DNA of 64,000 bases from Suilimivivens sp045586385 (GCA_045586385.1 JAZNAE010000026.1:62001-126000), one strand, 5' to 3'. Numbered from the stretch's first letter, positions 1-8,985 are shown. The notes: generated by a model not told the origin, from the letters alone. A program made the numbers and translations.

Positions 1-1502
1 AGGTTTCTATCGTAGTAGAAGATCACAGCACAGGTTACGTAGTTGCCATGGTAGGCGGACGCGGACAGAAGGAAGGAAGCCGTACTTTAAATCGTGCAAC
101 TGACACCAAACGTCAGCCCGGTTCCACCTTTAAAGTTGTCGGTGTATATGCACCGGCCCTTGACAGTGCAGGTCTTACACTCGCCACCGTTCAAAATGAT
201 GCTCCCTTTAACTATAATGAGGGTAAACCTGTAGGTAACTGGTGGGGTGACGAATACAAGGGACTCCAATCCATCAGACAAGGTATCATTGAGTCCATGA
301 ACATTATTGCAGTTAAGAACTTAACCCAGATTACGCCACAGCTTGGTTTTGACTATCTTAGAAATTTTGGTTTCACCACTTTGGTCGAACGTGAAGAAAT
401 TACCGCCAACGGTAAAACACAGATATTCTCCGACATTCAGCAGTCACTCGCTTTAGGTGGTGTCACCCGTGGTGTTACAAACGAAGAATTAACTGCAGCC
501 TATGCAGCCATTGCAAACGGCGGTACTTATATTGAGCCCAAACTTTATACAAAAATACTTGATCACGAAGGCAATGTAATTTTAGACAATACACAGCCTC
601 AGTCCAGACAGGTTATCAAAGAAACTACTGCATGGCTTCTTACAGACGCCATGGTTGATGTTGTTACTGCTCCCGGCGGTACCGGTACTTCCGTAAACTT
701 CGGAAACATGGCTATTGCCGGAAAAACAGGTACTACATCTGATTATAATGATGTATGGTTTTCAGGATACACGCCTTACTATACCGCATCCGTATGGACC
801 GGTTACGACAACAATACCAAACTTCGAAACGACAACGACGAACGTAATCTTGCAAAGAAATTATGGCGTGCAGCAATGTCCAGAATTCATGAAGAACTAC
901 CCAGCCAATCCTTTGAAATGCCCATCAACGGCGGTATCGTAACGGCAACGGTATGTTCAAAATCCGGCAAGCTTCCGATTCCCGGTGTTTGCGACGGTAC
1001 ACTTACTACAGAATATTTTGCAGAAGGAACTGTTCCTACCGATACCTGTAATGTGCATTATCAAGGTATGATATGCCAGTACAGTAATCCTCAGCTTCCT
1101 GCTTGTGAAACTTGTCCTTTTAAAGTTGACGGTATCTTGGAAATGGCTCCCGTAGAGCATCCTTCCCTGCAGCAGGGAACCCAAACGGCTCTTATGGGTA
1201 ATGTAGAAGAAGGTCAACCTCCTATTGCAACGACTACTATCACTCAGGAAGTGATTAATGAAGACGGAACTGTTTCTACTATTACGGTTCCTCAGACGCA
1301 AACCAGTTATTGTATGCACAATGCAGAATTCATGTCACAGCCGGGTGCAGAAGGTATTATTAACCAACAAAGAGCTGAAATCAACGCTATGCTTGCTGCA
1401 CTTGCTGCTACACAAGCACAGCCCCCTGCTGAACCGCCGGCACCTGTAACAGAGCCAGTAGCAGAAGGTGTCACAGAAGGCGTCACACCTCCTGCAGAAT
1501 AA
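1..1502 (+). CDS. Class A penicillin-binding protein, C-terminal part (cut by window edge)
   Basis: This is the transpeptidase half of a bifunctional peptidoglycan synthase, which cross-links stem peptides outside the membrane. The frame is open from base 3, so the N-terminal glycosyltransferase domain lies upstream of the window. The catalytic motifs are in order: STFK with the acylated Ser codon at 123-125, an SMN triad (SxN), and KTGTT near base 725. After the catalytic domain comes a region with several paired cysteines, then a Pro/Ala/Glu-rich tail ending in PPAE. Such tails are common in clostridial PBP1a proteins. The first ATG in the window (48) is internal, because residues before it (VSIVVED...) match the usual family sequence. 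It ends at a strong bidirectional terminator. The family call is secure; the exact paralogue cannot be told. Confidence 0.93.
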   Translation, partial: VSIVVEDHSTGYVVAMVGGRGQKEGSRTLNRATDTKRQPGSTFKVVGVYAPALDSAGLTLATVQNDAPFNYNEGKPVGNWWGDEYKGLQSIRQGIIESMNIIAVKNLTQITPQLGFDYLRNFGFTTLVEREEITANGKTQIFSDIQQSLALGGVTRGVTNEELTAAYAAIANGGTYIEPKLYTKILDHEGNVILDNTQPQSRQVIKETTAWLLTDAMVDVVTAPGGTGTSVNFGNMAIAGKTGTTSDYNDVWFSGYTPYYTASVWTGYDNNTKLRNDNDERNLAKKLWRAAMSRIHEELPSQSFEMPINGGIVTATVCSKSGKLPIPGVCDGTLTTEYFAEGTVPTDTCNVHYQGMICQYSNPQLPACETCPFKVDGILEMAPVEHPSLQQGTQTALMGNVEEGQPPIATTTITQEVINEDGTVSTITVPQTQTSYCMHNAEFMSQPGAEGIINQQRAEINAMLAALAATQAQPPAEPPAPVTEPVAEGVTEGVTPPAE

Positions 1503-1533
1503 CGATTATAAATTTACCAACTCATACGTTGAA

Positions 1534-1561
1534 AAAAGTGCCTCATAGCAGAGGCACTTTT
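1534..1561. terminator. Bidirectional intrinsic terminator between PBP and MATE genes
   Basis: An 11-bp perfect stem, AAAAGTGCCTC and GAGGCACTTTT, with a 6-nt loop. There are T runs on both strands, so it can serve both convergent genes. Confidence 0.9.
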
Positions 1562-1566
1562 CTTAT

Positions 1567-2952
1567 TTATGATTTCTTTACTTCTATTAACCTTTTCTCA
1601 GCCCACTTCCCTGATAGGTAACGAATACCGGATATGATGTAGTTGGTTGCCCAGCCTATTGGTACTGCAATCCAAACTGCCTGTACCCCGATAATACCCG
1701 CCATACCAAATGCAAACGCAACTCTGATACCTAAATTAATCAGATTTGCCAATGTGAATACAATCACATCTCCTGCACCTCTGAGCACGCCGTCCGTAAT
1801 TGCTTTCAAGCCGATAAAAATAAAGAAAAAGGCAATAAACGATAGGTATCTGTTTCCCGTTTCAAATGCTGCCATTTCACTTCCGCTTTCCAAAAAAGCG
1901 TTGATAATCGGCTTATGAAAGCCAGTCAGTAAAACGCATATCAGTAACGCAAACGCCGCTACAATTTTCATTCCTGCCACGTATCCCTGTTTTACACGTT
2001 CCGGCTTTCCGGCACCTAAATTCTGTGCTGTAAAGGTAGAAACGGCATTTCCGGTAGCTATCATGGGAACAATACAAATTGATTCAATCCTTGTTCCTGC
2101 TGTATATCCGGCAAGTACAGAGGAACCAAATCCGTTAACAACCGACTGGACAAGCAACATTCCGACAGAAACAATTGACTGTTGCAACATAGACGGAAGG
2201 GCAACCTTAATCATATTCCCCAACAGGGAAAAATCATACAACCTCTGCTTTTCCTCCTTATCGGTCTCATAGGTTTTCAGTTGTCTCAAAAGCAGGCAAA
2301 ACGATATTACTGCTGATAATCCTTGTGCAAACACGGTTGCAATCGCAACCCCCGCCACTCCCAATTGAAATATACATACAAGTACAAGGTCCATCACAAT
2401 ATTCAGCAGTGATGAAAAAATAAGAAGATAAAGCGGTGTTTTGGAATTCCCCAAGGCATTAAATGTGGATGAAAGGATATTATACATAAACAAAAATGGC
2501 AACCCCACAAAATATATCTGCAAGTAAAGCATTGCATCCGACATAATATTCTGCGGCGTATTAAGTGTCATAAGAATCGCCCGGTTTGCCAAAAGACCTG
2601 CTATACCAAGCATGATACTCAGTGTCAGAAAACTAAGTAGTGCCGTGTACACAGATGTTTTCATCCGGCCATAGTATTTAGCCCCCAAATACTGCGACGT
2701 AATCACAGAGGCACCGATTCCTCCGCCAATGGCTATCATAATAAACACAGTGGTAAGTGCATACGATGCACCAACCGCTGCCAGCGCATCTTCACCTACA
2801 AACCGGCCTACAATAATGGAATCCACCGTTGTATAAAACTGTTGAAACAAATTTCCCAAAATCATGGGGACTGCAAAGAAAAACAATGCTTTTCCCGGAT
2901 GGTCTTTTGTCATATTATATTTTTGCACGATGTATTTTCCTTTCCACATCAT
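1567..2952 (-). CDS. MATE family efflux transporter
   Basis: This looks like a cation- or proton-coupled multidrug exporter of the MATE family, with 461 residues and about twelve hydrophobic segments in two similar halves. The N-terminal signature PMILGNLFQQFYTTVDSIIVGRF is typical of Firmicute MATE proteins and is closest to the MepA/DinF-like groups. The ATG at 2952 overlaps the TGA of the upstream cysteine peptidase gene (ATGA), which suggests translational coupling. A GTG at 2928, preceded by AAAGGA, is an alternative start and would remove only eight residues. The substrate cannot be read from the sequence. Its tight link to a peptidase gene is notable and is discussed in the findings. 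Confidence 0.9.
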   Translation of the reverse strand: MMWKGKYIVQKYNMTKDHPGKALFFFAVPMILGNLFQQFYTTVDSIIVGRFVGEDALAAVGASYALTTVFIMIAIGGGIGASVITSQYLGAKYYGRMKTSVYTALLSFLTLSIMLGIAGLLANRAILMTLNTPQNIMSDAMLYLQIYFVGLPFLFMYNILSSTFNALGNSKTPLYLLIFSSLLNIVMDLVLVCIFQLGVAGVAIATVFAQGLSAVISFCLLLRQLKTYETDKEEKQRLYDFSLLGNMIKVALPSMLQQSIVSVGMLLVQSVVNGFGSSVLAGYTAGTRIESICIVPMIATGNAVSTFTAQNLGAGKPERVKQGYVAGMKIVAAFALLICVLLTGFHKPIINAFLESGSEMAAFETGNRYLSFIAFFFIFIGLKAITDGVLRGAGDVIVFTLANLINLGIRVAFAFGMAGIIGVQAVWIAVPIGWATNYIISGIRYLSGKWAEKRLIEVKKS

Positions 2953-3629
2953 TTTTCTTGAATATATAAAACATTCCCTAATATTGTACCCAGAAAATGA
3001 TTCTTCATATAGCTATCATATTCTTTTACACAGATAAAATACTGATTTCCCCAAGACGATACTCTGTAATAGTCCTCGCCGCTGGCGGAAACAATTGCCG
3101 TTATCGTAACATAATGGGCATTTGTGCTACATGCCACTTTGCCTATCTTATCACCAGCACAATATAAATTCAACTTATCTTTTTTATCTCTTTTCAGAAC
3201 CATTCTCGGAATACACAACACGACCGGTATATCCTTTGCAAGCATTTCTTCCACGCGTGCATGCATCTTCTTTCCGCTTAATCCCCAACTTGCCTTCAGT
3301 GCCATTTCTTTCTTTTTCATAATTCTGTTAAAGCACTTCGCCATACTGATTCCGCTAATTCCGCTGTTATGACGGATACCGCCGTAAAATTCATATAATT
3401 TATTAAAACAGCGGATATATTGTTCTTCATGGGTATCTGTATCTCCGAAGATATAAAGGCAAATATCCAGTAATGCAATCAGTCCGCATCCGCTTTCCTG
3501 CTTTATCCTTTTATCACTGTCTCCGACCTGTGATACAAAGAGATTTTGGTCACCACCGTAGGTGCTTTCCTGCACCCCACTTCTTTGCACTTTTACGTAC
3601 TCTTTTCTTAATAAAAATTTCTCTGTCAT
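2949..3629 (-). CDS. C39-like / papain-fold cysteine peptidase domain protein
   Basis: A 226-residue protein with the layout of the bacteriocin-processing C39 family and its relatives. It has QESGCG at residues 44-49 (oxyanion Gln44, candidate nucleophile Cys48), AHYVT with candidate catalytic His172, and SSWGNQ with Asn195 as a possible third residue. No signal peptide or membrane segment is apparent, so it is probably cytosolic or membrane-associated. It is the first gene of a two-gene unit with the MATE exporter, and the two overlap by four bases. A peptidase next to an exporter invites a link to peptide maturation or export, but C39-like folds also occur in non-secretory proteins. The function is inferred and not established. 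Confidence 0.7.
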   Translation of the reverse strand: MTEKFLLRKEYVKVQRSGVQESTYGGDQNLFVSQVGDSDKRIKQESGCGLIALLDICLYIFGDTDTHEEQYIRCFNKLYEFYGGIRHNSGISGISMAKCFNRIMKKKEMALKASWGLSGKKMHARVEEMLAKDIPVVLCIPRMVLKRDKKDKLNLYCAGDKIGKVACSTNAHYVTITAIVSASGEDYYRVSSWGNQYFICVKEYDSYMKNHFLGTILGNVLYIQEK

Positions 3630-3682
3630 TCTTCTTTTTCATTCCTCAAATTCTTATGTCAAAATGTGCTTCTTCTTTTTCT

Positions 3683-3710
3683 ATTATAATTTATTTTCTC
3701 CCATTGACAA
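3683..3710 (-). promoter_or_regulatory. Sigma-A promoter for the peptidase-MATE unit
   Basis: On the minus strand there is TTGTCA, a 16-bp spacer and TATAAT. It sits about 55-80 bases upstream of the peptidase ATG. The -35 region shares bases with the -35 of the tRNA promoter on the other strand. Confidence 0.6.
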
Positions 3711-3733
3711 CCCACTATTTCCTATGCTAAAAT
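3704..3733 (+). promoter_or_regulatory. Sigma-A promoter for tRNA-Thr
   Basis: TTGACA, 18-bp spacer, TAAAAT, ending about 28 bases before the mature tRNA 5' end. Confidence 0.65.
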
Positions 3734-3761
3734 AGGCTTCGTTGGTGTGAAAGCATCCTAA

Positions 3762-3834
3762 GCTGCTGTGGCTCAGTCGGTAGAGCGTCGCATTGGTAGT
3801 GCGGAGGTCACGGGTCCGATTCCCGTCAGCAGCT
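3762..3834 (+). tRNA. tRNA-Thr (anticodon GGT)
   Basis: A full cloverleaf can be drawn: acceptor GCTGCTG/CAGCAGC, D stem GCTC/GAGC, anticodon stem TCGCA/TGCGG with loop TTGGTAG, and T stem ACGGG/CCCGT with loop TCCGATT. The anticodon GGT lies at 3795-3797 and the discriminator base is T. CCA is not encoded. It is a lone tRNA with its own promoter and terminator. Confidence 0.96.
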
Positions 3835-3842
3835 CGCAAAAA

Positions 3843-3864
3843 AACCCTTGATTTTTCAAGGGTT
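3843..3864 (+). terminator. Intrinsic terminator after tRNA-Thr
   Basis: A 9-bp stem, AACCCTTGA/TCAAGGGTT, with a TTTT loop, followed by further T residues. Confidence 0.9.
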
Positions 3865-3944
3865 TTTTGCTGTTTCGTTAAACAAATTGTATGTCTTATA
3901 TCTGGATTTTCTAGCAAACTGTGTTCAATTACCAATGACGCTTT

Positions 3945-4571
3945 TTATTTGCCAAATATGTTTTTATTAAATTCTTCGCAAATCCCTTCACATACCATTT
4001 GTCTCAAAGCGTTTTTCTGTTTTTCTTCCAGACTGCTTTTTCGCAGAAGCATCCCATAACAAAGAACTTTTGAAAAGAGGACTATCACCAGATACTCTAT
4101 CTTTTCTTCCGAAGGCATATTGCTTTCACCGCATTCATCCATAATCATCTGTATTGCAATGTCCTTCACAATAAACCCGTGTATTGCTTGTGACTCTTCA
4201 AATTCCTGCATTCTCTTCCCCAACATAGAATTATCGGTCATTGCATGAATCAGCCTGAAAATACAATTGGTTGCTGCAATTTCCTTTTCCACAACCTGCA
4301 ACGCGAGGTCAATCTTCTCGCTAAGCATTTCCTTTTGCTTCATTTCTGCATACAGTGTATTACAAAACTGCTCTACATGATAAAAGATGGCTTTTGCTAT
4401 CATTTCTTCCTTATCGGAAAAGTACTCATATGCTGTTCCTTTCCCGATGCCTGCTTTTCCGGTAATCTCTGCTACAGTCAGGGTGCTTAAATCCGCTCCC
4501 TGACCAAACAGTTCTATAATTGCCTCATATATTGCTTTTTCTTTCGGTGATAACTCTTTATTCCTCTCCAT
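3945..4571 (-). CDS. TetR family transcriptional repressor of the RND exporter
   Basis: A DNA-binding repressor of 208 residues. The N-terminal helix-turn-helix reads TVAEITGKAGIGKGTAYEYF, the classic TetR signature, followed by a divergent ligand-binding domain. The ATG at 4571 is preferred; an in-frame GTG at 4583 is also possible. Either start overlaps or abuts the 3' end of the RND exporter gene (stop at 4558), so the two are co-transcribed and probably translationally coupled. A palindrome of the TetR/AcrR operator type lies at the start of the operon (8903-8918), so autorepression with exporter control is the simplest model. The inducer is unknown. Confidence 0.9.
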   Translation of the reverse strand: MERNKELSPKEKAIYEAIIELFGQGADLSTLTVAEITGKAGIGKGTAYEYFSDKEEMIAKAIFYHVEQFCNTLYAEMKQKEMLSEKIDLALQVVEKEIAATNCIFRLIHAMTDNSMLGKRMQEFEESQAIHGFIVKDIAIQMIMDECGESNMPSEEKIEYLVIVLFSKVLCYGMLLRKSSLEEKQKNALRQMVCEGICEEFNKNIFGK

Positions 4572-7500
4572 CACTAATCTCACTTTCCGTCATCACAGTT
4601 TTCTTCCTACGTATTTTTCTCTTTTTTACTTTTTTCCCTTCTTTTTCCCTCATAAAAATATCATAAATACAAGGAATCACAATCAGCGTCATTAATGTAC
4701 CGAAAATCAAACCACCTATCGTTACAACTGACATGGGCTTGGATAAATCAGCTCCCATATCATCACTAAACGCCAGGGTGCTCAGTGCTAAAATAGTTGT
4801 CAGTGCTGTCATAAGAACGGGGCGCATTCTGGTTCTTCCCGCTTCCATAATAGCCTCTCTCTTTTTCATACCATCAGCCCGCAACTGATTAATATAATCT
4901 ACGAGCACAATACCGTTATTTACAATGATACCGGAAAGCATAACAAAACCAATCACGGCAATAACACTCACTTCACTGCCACTTACAACCAATCCCAAAA
5001 ATCCGCCTGTAAAAGCAAGAGGAATTGTAAACATGATAATAAACGGCGAAAGTAATGACTGGAACTGTGCTACCATGATTAAGTACATAAATACCAATGC
5101 CAAAACAAGCATGAGCATAAGCTGTTCCATCGCATCCATAATCATTTCATTTTCACCATTCATTTGCAACTGATATCCACTTGGAAGCTGATAATCCTCT
5201 AATGCTTCTTCCACATCCGCAGATACGAGTCCGACATTATACCCATCCGCGATAGCTGCCGATACGGAAATATATCTGGTTTGCTCGGAACGGTTAATGG
5301 ATTTCGGTGATTGGGTATTTACAAATGTTGCTATGTCAGCAAGCTTGATTACTTCCTTATGTCCATCCTTATCTGTTCTGGTAAGTTCCATGTTACTTAC
5401 TAAATCTCTGGTAAGTTCCATATCACCACCATGCTGTACATACACATCATATTCTTTTATTTCTGTTGTCAACGTTGTTGCACTTGTGGCCTCAGCCAAT
5501 TTAGGCTGAATCTGCTGGAATATTTCCGCAACTGTAAGTCCGTGTTCAATCGCCTTGTTTCTGTCAATAACAATACGGAGTTCTCCCGTAGAATCCTCCA
5601 GACCGTCAGATACATCTTTGGTTCCCTCTACTGTAGCTATAATTGCTGCAACATCCTTTGCAATTTTCTGCAACGTATCAATTTCACGGCCCCGTACCTG
5701 CATACTGATACCGCTACCACCTAAAGCACTCATATCCATGTTAGATGTCTGTATATCTATTTCTGCCTGGTTTTCTTCTTTAATACTTGCCAACAGCCCA
5801 TTTATTTCTGCCGCAATTTCCTTATTATCCCGCGTTTTATCTTCTGACAGGGTCACATAAACAGATGTGGAATTAGTCGCTGCATTTCCGCCACCTGTAA
5901 GACTTGCTGCCGAAGATGTACTTGCCATAGCACCTACATCCGTAACTTCCTCTACCGTAAGAAGTTTTGCAATTATCTCATCGCTAACCGCTGCCGTATC
6001 GGAAAGAGGGGTATCCTTCGGCAAAGTAAGTGTCAATGTCATCTGTGTGCTGTCCATTTCCGGCATAAAGGCTGTTCCCTTGGCAATGGCTGCCATTGCA
6101 CTAAGTACCAGTGATACAATTACAATTAATATCACTATCGGCTTAAAACGGAGCGACCATGCCAAAATTTTTTCATACCCTTTCATCATTGCACCAAAGA
6201 ATTTACTTTCTTTCTGCGGTTTAGCCGTTCTCATGGTTTTTGACGCCATAGCCGGAACTACCGTAAGTGCCACTATGAGGGATGCAAGCAGGGAATAACC
6301 AATGGTAAGTCCCATATCCACAAATAACTGTCTGGTAATACCTTCCGTAAATACAATAGGTAAAAATACACAAACCGTTGTAAGGGTTGATGCAAAGATT
6401 GCACCTGCTACTTCTCCCGCTCCTTCTATCGCTGCTTCCTTTGCAGAATAACCTTCATTCTTTAACCGATAAATATTTTCGATTACTACGATGGAGTTAT
6501 CCACCAGCATACCGATTCCAAGTGCCAGACCGGAAAGTGATATTACATTCAACGTTACTCCACTGAAATACATGCAAACAATCGCCGTTACCAAACTGAT
6601 CGGTATGGAGCAGGCTACTACTGCCGTAGGTCTTAAATCTTTTAAGAATATAATCAATATAATAATCGCCAGTGCGCCACCAAACAGAATGTTGTTGATA
6701 ATGGAATCCATAACCAAATCAATAAAAATTCCCTGGTCCATCAGTGTAATTAAGATGAGATTTTCATCTTCTTCCTGTAATTCCTTAAATCTCTCCAATA
6801 TTCTGTCAGACACATCACCTGTGGAATATCCTGTCTGTTTCTGCAGGGAAACCATAATACCGGGCTGACCGTTTACATTGGCATAGATATCTGCAGAGTT
6901 ATCCGTCATAAATACATCTGCCACATCTCCCAGTGTGATAATATCAACGCCTTCCATTTCGGGATTTAGAAGTGGCATATTTTTCAGGGTTTCAACATCC
7001 GCAGGTTTATCGCCCACACGTACCAGATAGTCGATTCCGTCTTCCGTTACATAACCTGCAGGCATGGAGAAGTTCTGCGCTGCAAGAAGTGCCTTTACGG
7101 TATCCACGGTAAGAATACCATGCATATCTGCCTGGTCATAGGCATCTATCCTTGCCTGCTCTAATTCTTCCTCTCCGTCTACAATCTGCTGCAGTGCATC
7201 TGCAAGCTGTTCCTCAGATTCTGCAAGCTGTTCTAAACCGGACTCAATCTGTTCCCATCCGGCATCAATCTGCTCCTGTCCTGCTTCTATCTGCTCAAGA
7301 CCCGAATCCAGTTGCTTTTCTGTGGCATCTAACTGGGTCTCAGCAGATGTTATCTGGGCTTCGCCTAAGGTAATCATTGTCTGCGCATTGGCCATCTCGA
7401 TTGCAGCTGTGAGATTACCGGCGTAGAGCTCTGTGAGGCCTTCGTCTAATTTGGCTATGTTGGATTCTATTCCTGAAAGAGCACTTTGTAGCTGCTGTTT

Positions 7501-8850
7501 ATATGCATCAATACCAAGCCCCATAGTTTCCGCATTAATTGCATTTTCCAGGTCTTCTATGGTTTTTGTAATACTATCTTTTTGGTCAATCGTTCCTTGC
7601 GCAGTTGCAATAACTTTCGCCAATGCAACCTGGGCATCACCTACAGTATTAAGTCCTCCTTCCGGCCAATTATCTTTCAAAATAAATTCAATTTTAGCAG
7701 GAAGTTCTTCGTCTTTACCTCCAATATCGGAATATGGTGAATCTTGCCCAAGAACATTATTAGTGACTAACGCATTTAAGCTGTCTGAGACAGTCTGAAC
7801 TCCCGGCAAACTTGACTCTAATGCAGGAATTGTCTCATCCACTAACTTCTTATACTGCTCTAGTGTTGTTTTTGACGTATCCAAAGCAGTCATCTGTGAG
7901 GTAATATCAATTTTTGCTGCTTCCAAATCCGCCTTGGCAGTCAGTAACTCTGTCTCAGTCTCAGCCAGTTTATTCGTTGCCTCTTCCTTCTTATCTTTCA
8001 GTTCCTGCTTACCGTTTTCCAATTCTGTCTTTTTCTCTGCAAGTTCTGCACGGCCATCAGCCAGTTCCTGCTTTCCGTCTTCTAACTCTTTCTTGCTTTC
8101 ATCCAGTTCTGTCTGGCTATCTGTAAGGTCCTGCTTAGAGGTTTCGATATCAGCCTTTGCATCAGCAAGCTCTGCCTGACCGTCTAATATCTCCTGCCTT
8201 CCCTCTGCAAGTTCTTCTTCAGCGTCTTTCATTTCGCCATCAATATAGCCGAAAACCTGCTCATTAATTAAATCAATCTTATCTTCACGGATAATGACAT
8301 GAACACTTTCCTGAAGCAAACCGGTTGCACTGGCAGATGCCACACCTTCAATACTTTCCAGTTCCGGGATAATCGTATTCTGTGTCAATTCACTGACCTG
8401 TGCTGAAGTCATTCCTGTATATCCTACTGCTGCTATCATAATGGGTAACATGTCAGGATTTAATTTCATGATAATGGGACTTCCAATCGAATCATCCCAA
8501 TAACTTTCTATCTGGTCTAAGCTTTCACGTATTTCCAAGGATACCGCATCCATATCTGCTGATTGGGCAAATTCCATAATCACCATGGAGTAACTTTCGC
8601 TGGAAACAGAACTGATGCCCTCTACGTTGCTTATGGTCGCCATTGAAGCCTCCACCGGCTTCGTCACTACCATTTCCACCGTTTCAGGACTGGCTCCCGG
8701 ATAGGTAGTCATTACAATTACATAGGGCAAACTGATATTGGGTAATAAGTCTGTCGTCATCTTTGTAAATGATACGACACCCAATACGATTACCAGCACT
8801 ACTGCCACCAACACGGTATATGGTTTCTTTACACTGAACTTTCCTAACAT
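4558..8850 (-). CDS. RND (AcrB/HAE1-like) exporter with a long coiled-coil insertion
   Basis: A proton-driven inner-membrane exporter of 1430 residues; typical AcrB-type proteins have about 1000-1050. The ATG at 8850 is preferred because AAAGGTG precedes it at suitable spacing and the protein then starts with a short cytosolic stretch and the first membrane helix. The longer frame starts inside the promoter. Residues 45-75 carry the family signature NISLPYVIVMTTYPGASPE. Extracytoplasmic loop 1 has two long heptad-repeat blocks, about residues 207-339 and 489-569, rich in ELxxGKxEL units and with near-identical 21-bp DNA repeats. The rest (two sets of transmembrane helices, GGFLG and VNNGIVLVDYIN motifs) is conventional. 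No membrane-fusion or TolC partner gene is nearby, as expected for a monoderm. Related fused RND proteins occur in Clostridia. The substrate is unknown. Confidence 0.88.
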   Translation of the reverse strand: MLGKFSVKKPYTVLVAVVLVIVLGVVSFTKMTTDLLPNISLPYVIVMTTYPGASPETVEMVVTKPVEASMATISNVEGISSVSSESYSMVIMEFAQSADMDAVSLEIRESLDQIESYWDDSIGSPIIMKLNPDMLPIMIAAVGYTGMTSAQVSELTQNTIIPELESIEGVASASATGLLQESVHVIIREDKIDLINEQVFGYIDGEMKDAEEELAEGRQEILDGQAELADAKADIETSKQDLTDSQTELDESKKELEDGKQELADGRAELAEKKTELENGKQELKDKKEEATNKLAETETELLTAKADLEAAKIDITSQMTALDTSKTTLEQYKKLVDETIPALESSLPGVQTVSDSLNALVTNNVLGQDSPYSDIGGKDEELPAKIEFILKDNWPEGGLNTVGDAQVALAKVIATAQGTIDQKDSITKTIEDLENAINAETMGLGIDAYKQQLQSALSGIESNIAKLDEGLTELYAGNLTAAIEMANAQTMITLGEAQITSAETQLDATEKQLDSGLEQIEAGQEQIDAGWEQIESGLEQLAESEEQLADALQQIVDGEEELEQARIDAYDQADMHGILTVDTVKALLAAQNFSMPAGYVTEDGIDYLVRVGDKPADVETLKNMPLLNPEMEGVDIITLGDVADVFMTDNSADIYANVNGQPGIMVSLQKQTGYSTGDVSDRILERFKELQEEDENLILITLMDQGIFIDLVMDSIINNILFGGALAIIILIIFLKDLRPTAVVACSIPISLVTAIVCMYFSGVTLNVISLSGLALGIGMLVDNSIVVIENIYRLKNEGYSAKEAAIEGAGEVAGAIFASTLTTVCVFLPIVFTEGITRQLFVDMGLTIGYSLLASLIVALTVVPAMASKTMRTAKPQKESKFFGAMMKGYEKILAWSLRFKPIVILIVIVSLVLSAMAAIAKGTAFMPEMDSTQMTLTLTLPKDTPLSDTAAVSDEIIAKLLTVEEVTDVGAMASTSSAASLTGGGNAATNSTSVYVTLSEDKTRDNKEIAAEINGLLASIKEENQAEIDIQTSNMDMSALGGSGISMQVRGREIDTLQKIAKDVAAIIATVEGTKDVSDGLEDSTGELRIVIDRNKAIEHGLTVAEIFQQIQPKLAEATSATTLTTEIKEYDVYVQHGGDMELTRDLVSNMELTRTDKDGHKEVIKLADIATFVNTQSPKSINRSEQTRYISVSAAIADGYNVGLVSADVEEALEDYQLPSGYQLQMNGENEMIMDAMEQLMLMLVLALVFMYLIMVAQFQSLLSPFIIMFTIPLAFTGGFLGLVVSGSEVSVIAVIGFVMLSGIIVNNGIVLVDYINQLRADGMKKREAIMEAGRTRMRPVLMTALTTILALSTLAFSDDMGADLSKPMSVVTIGGLIFGTLMTLIVIPCIYDIFMREKEGKKVKKRKIRRKKTVMTESEISDGEE

Positions 8851-8902
8851 CTTTACTACACCTTTACTTTCTGTCTTACTAAAAATGATATTTTTTCGAA
8901 CT

Positions 8903-8918
8903 GACCGACTGGTCGGCC
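8903..8918. promoter_or_regulatory. Candidate TetR operator
   Basis: The core CCGAC-TG-GTCGG (8905-8916) is a perfect inverted repeat, and one more flanking G/C pair extends it. This resembles operators of AcrR/TetR repressors. It begins about five bases after the predicted transcription start of the exporter operon, so a bound repressor would block initiation or early elongation. Confidence 0.7.
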
Positions 8919-8929
8919 GACACAAAGAA

Positions 8930-8958
8930 AGTATATTGACAAAGGTTTCACTTGTCAA
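8930..8958 (-). promoter_or_regulatory. Consensus promoter of the RND-TetR operon (mirrored on the other strand)
   Basis: The minus strand reads TTGACA, 17-bp spacer, TATACT, close to the full sigma-A consensus. The plus strand reads exactly the same elements (TTGACA 8936-8941, 17 bp, TATACT 8959-8964), because GTATATTGACAA and TTGTCAATATAC form a 12-bp perfect inverted repeat around a 9-bp centre. Confidence 0.8.
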
Positions 8959-8985
8959 TATACTTCTCGTTTTCTTTATATTAAT

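Noticed and set aside
3684..4059. Open frames over the tRNA-Thr gene (plus-strand 3793-4059 and minus-strand 3684-3935)
   Set aside because: They overlap the tRNA and its terminator. Frames such as RxADGNRTRDL over a tRNA are a well-known annotation artefact.
7152..8179. Plus-strand frames with Ser/Leu-rich repeats opposite the RND coiled-coil
   Set aside because: They are antisense products of the heptad repeats, without start signals.
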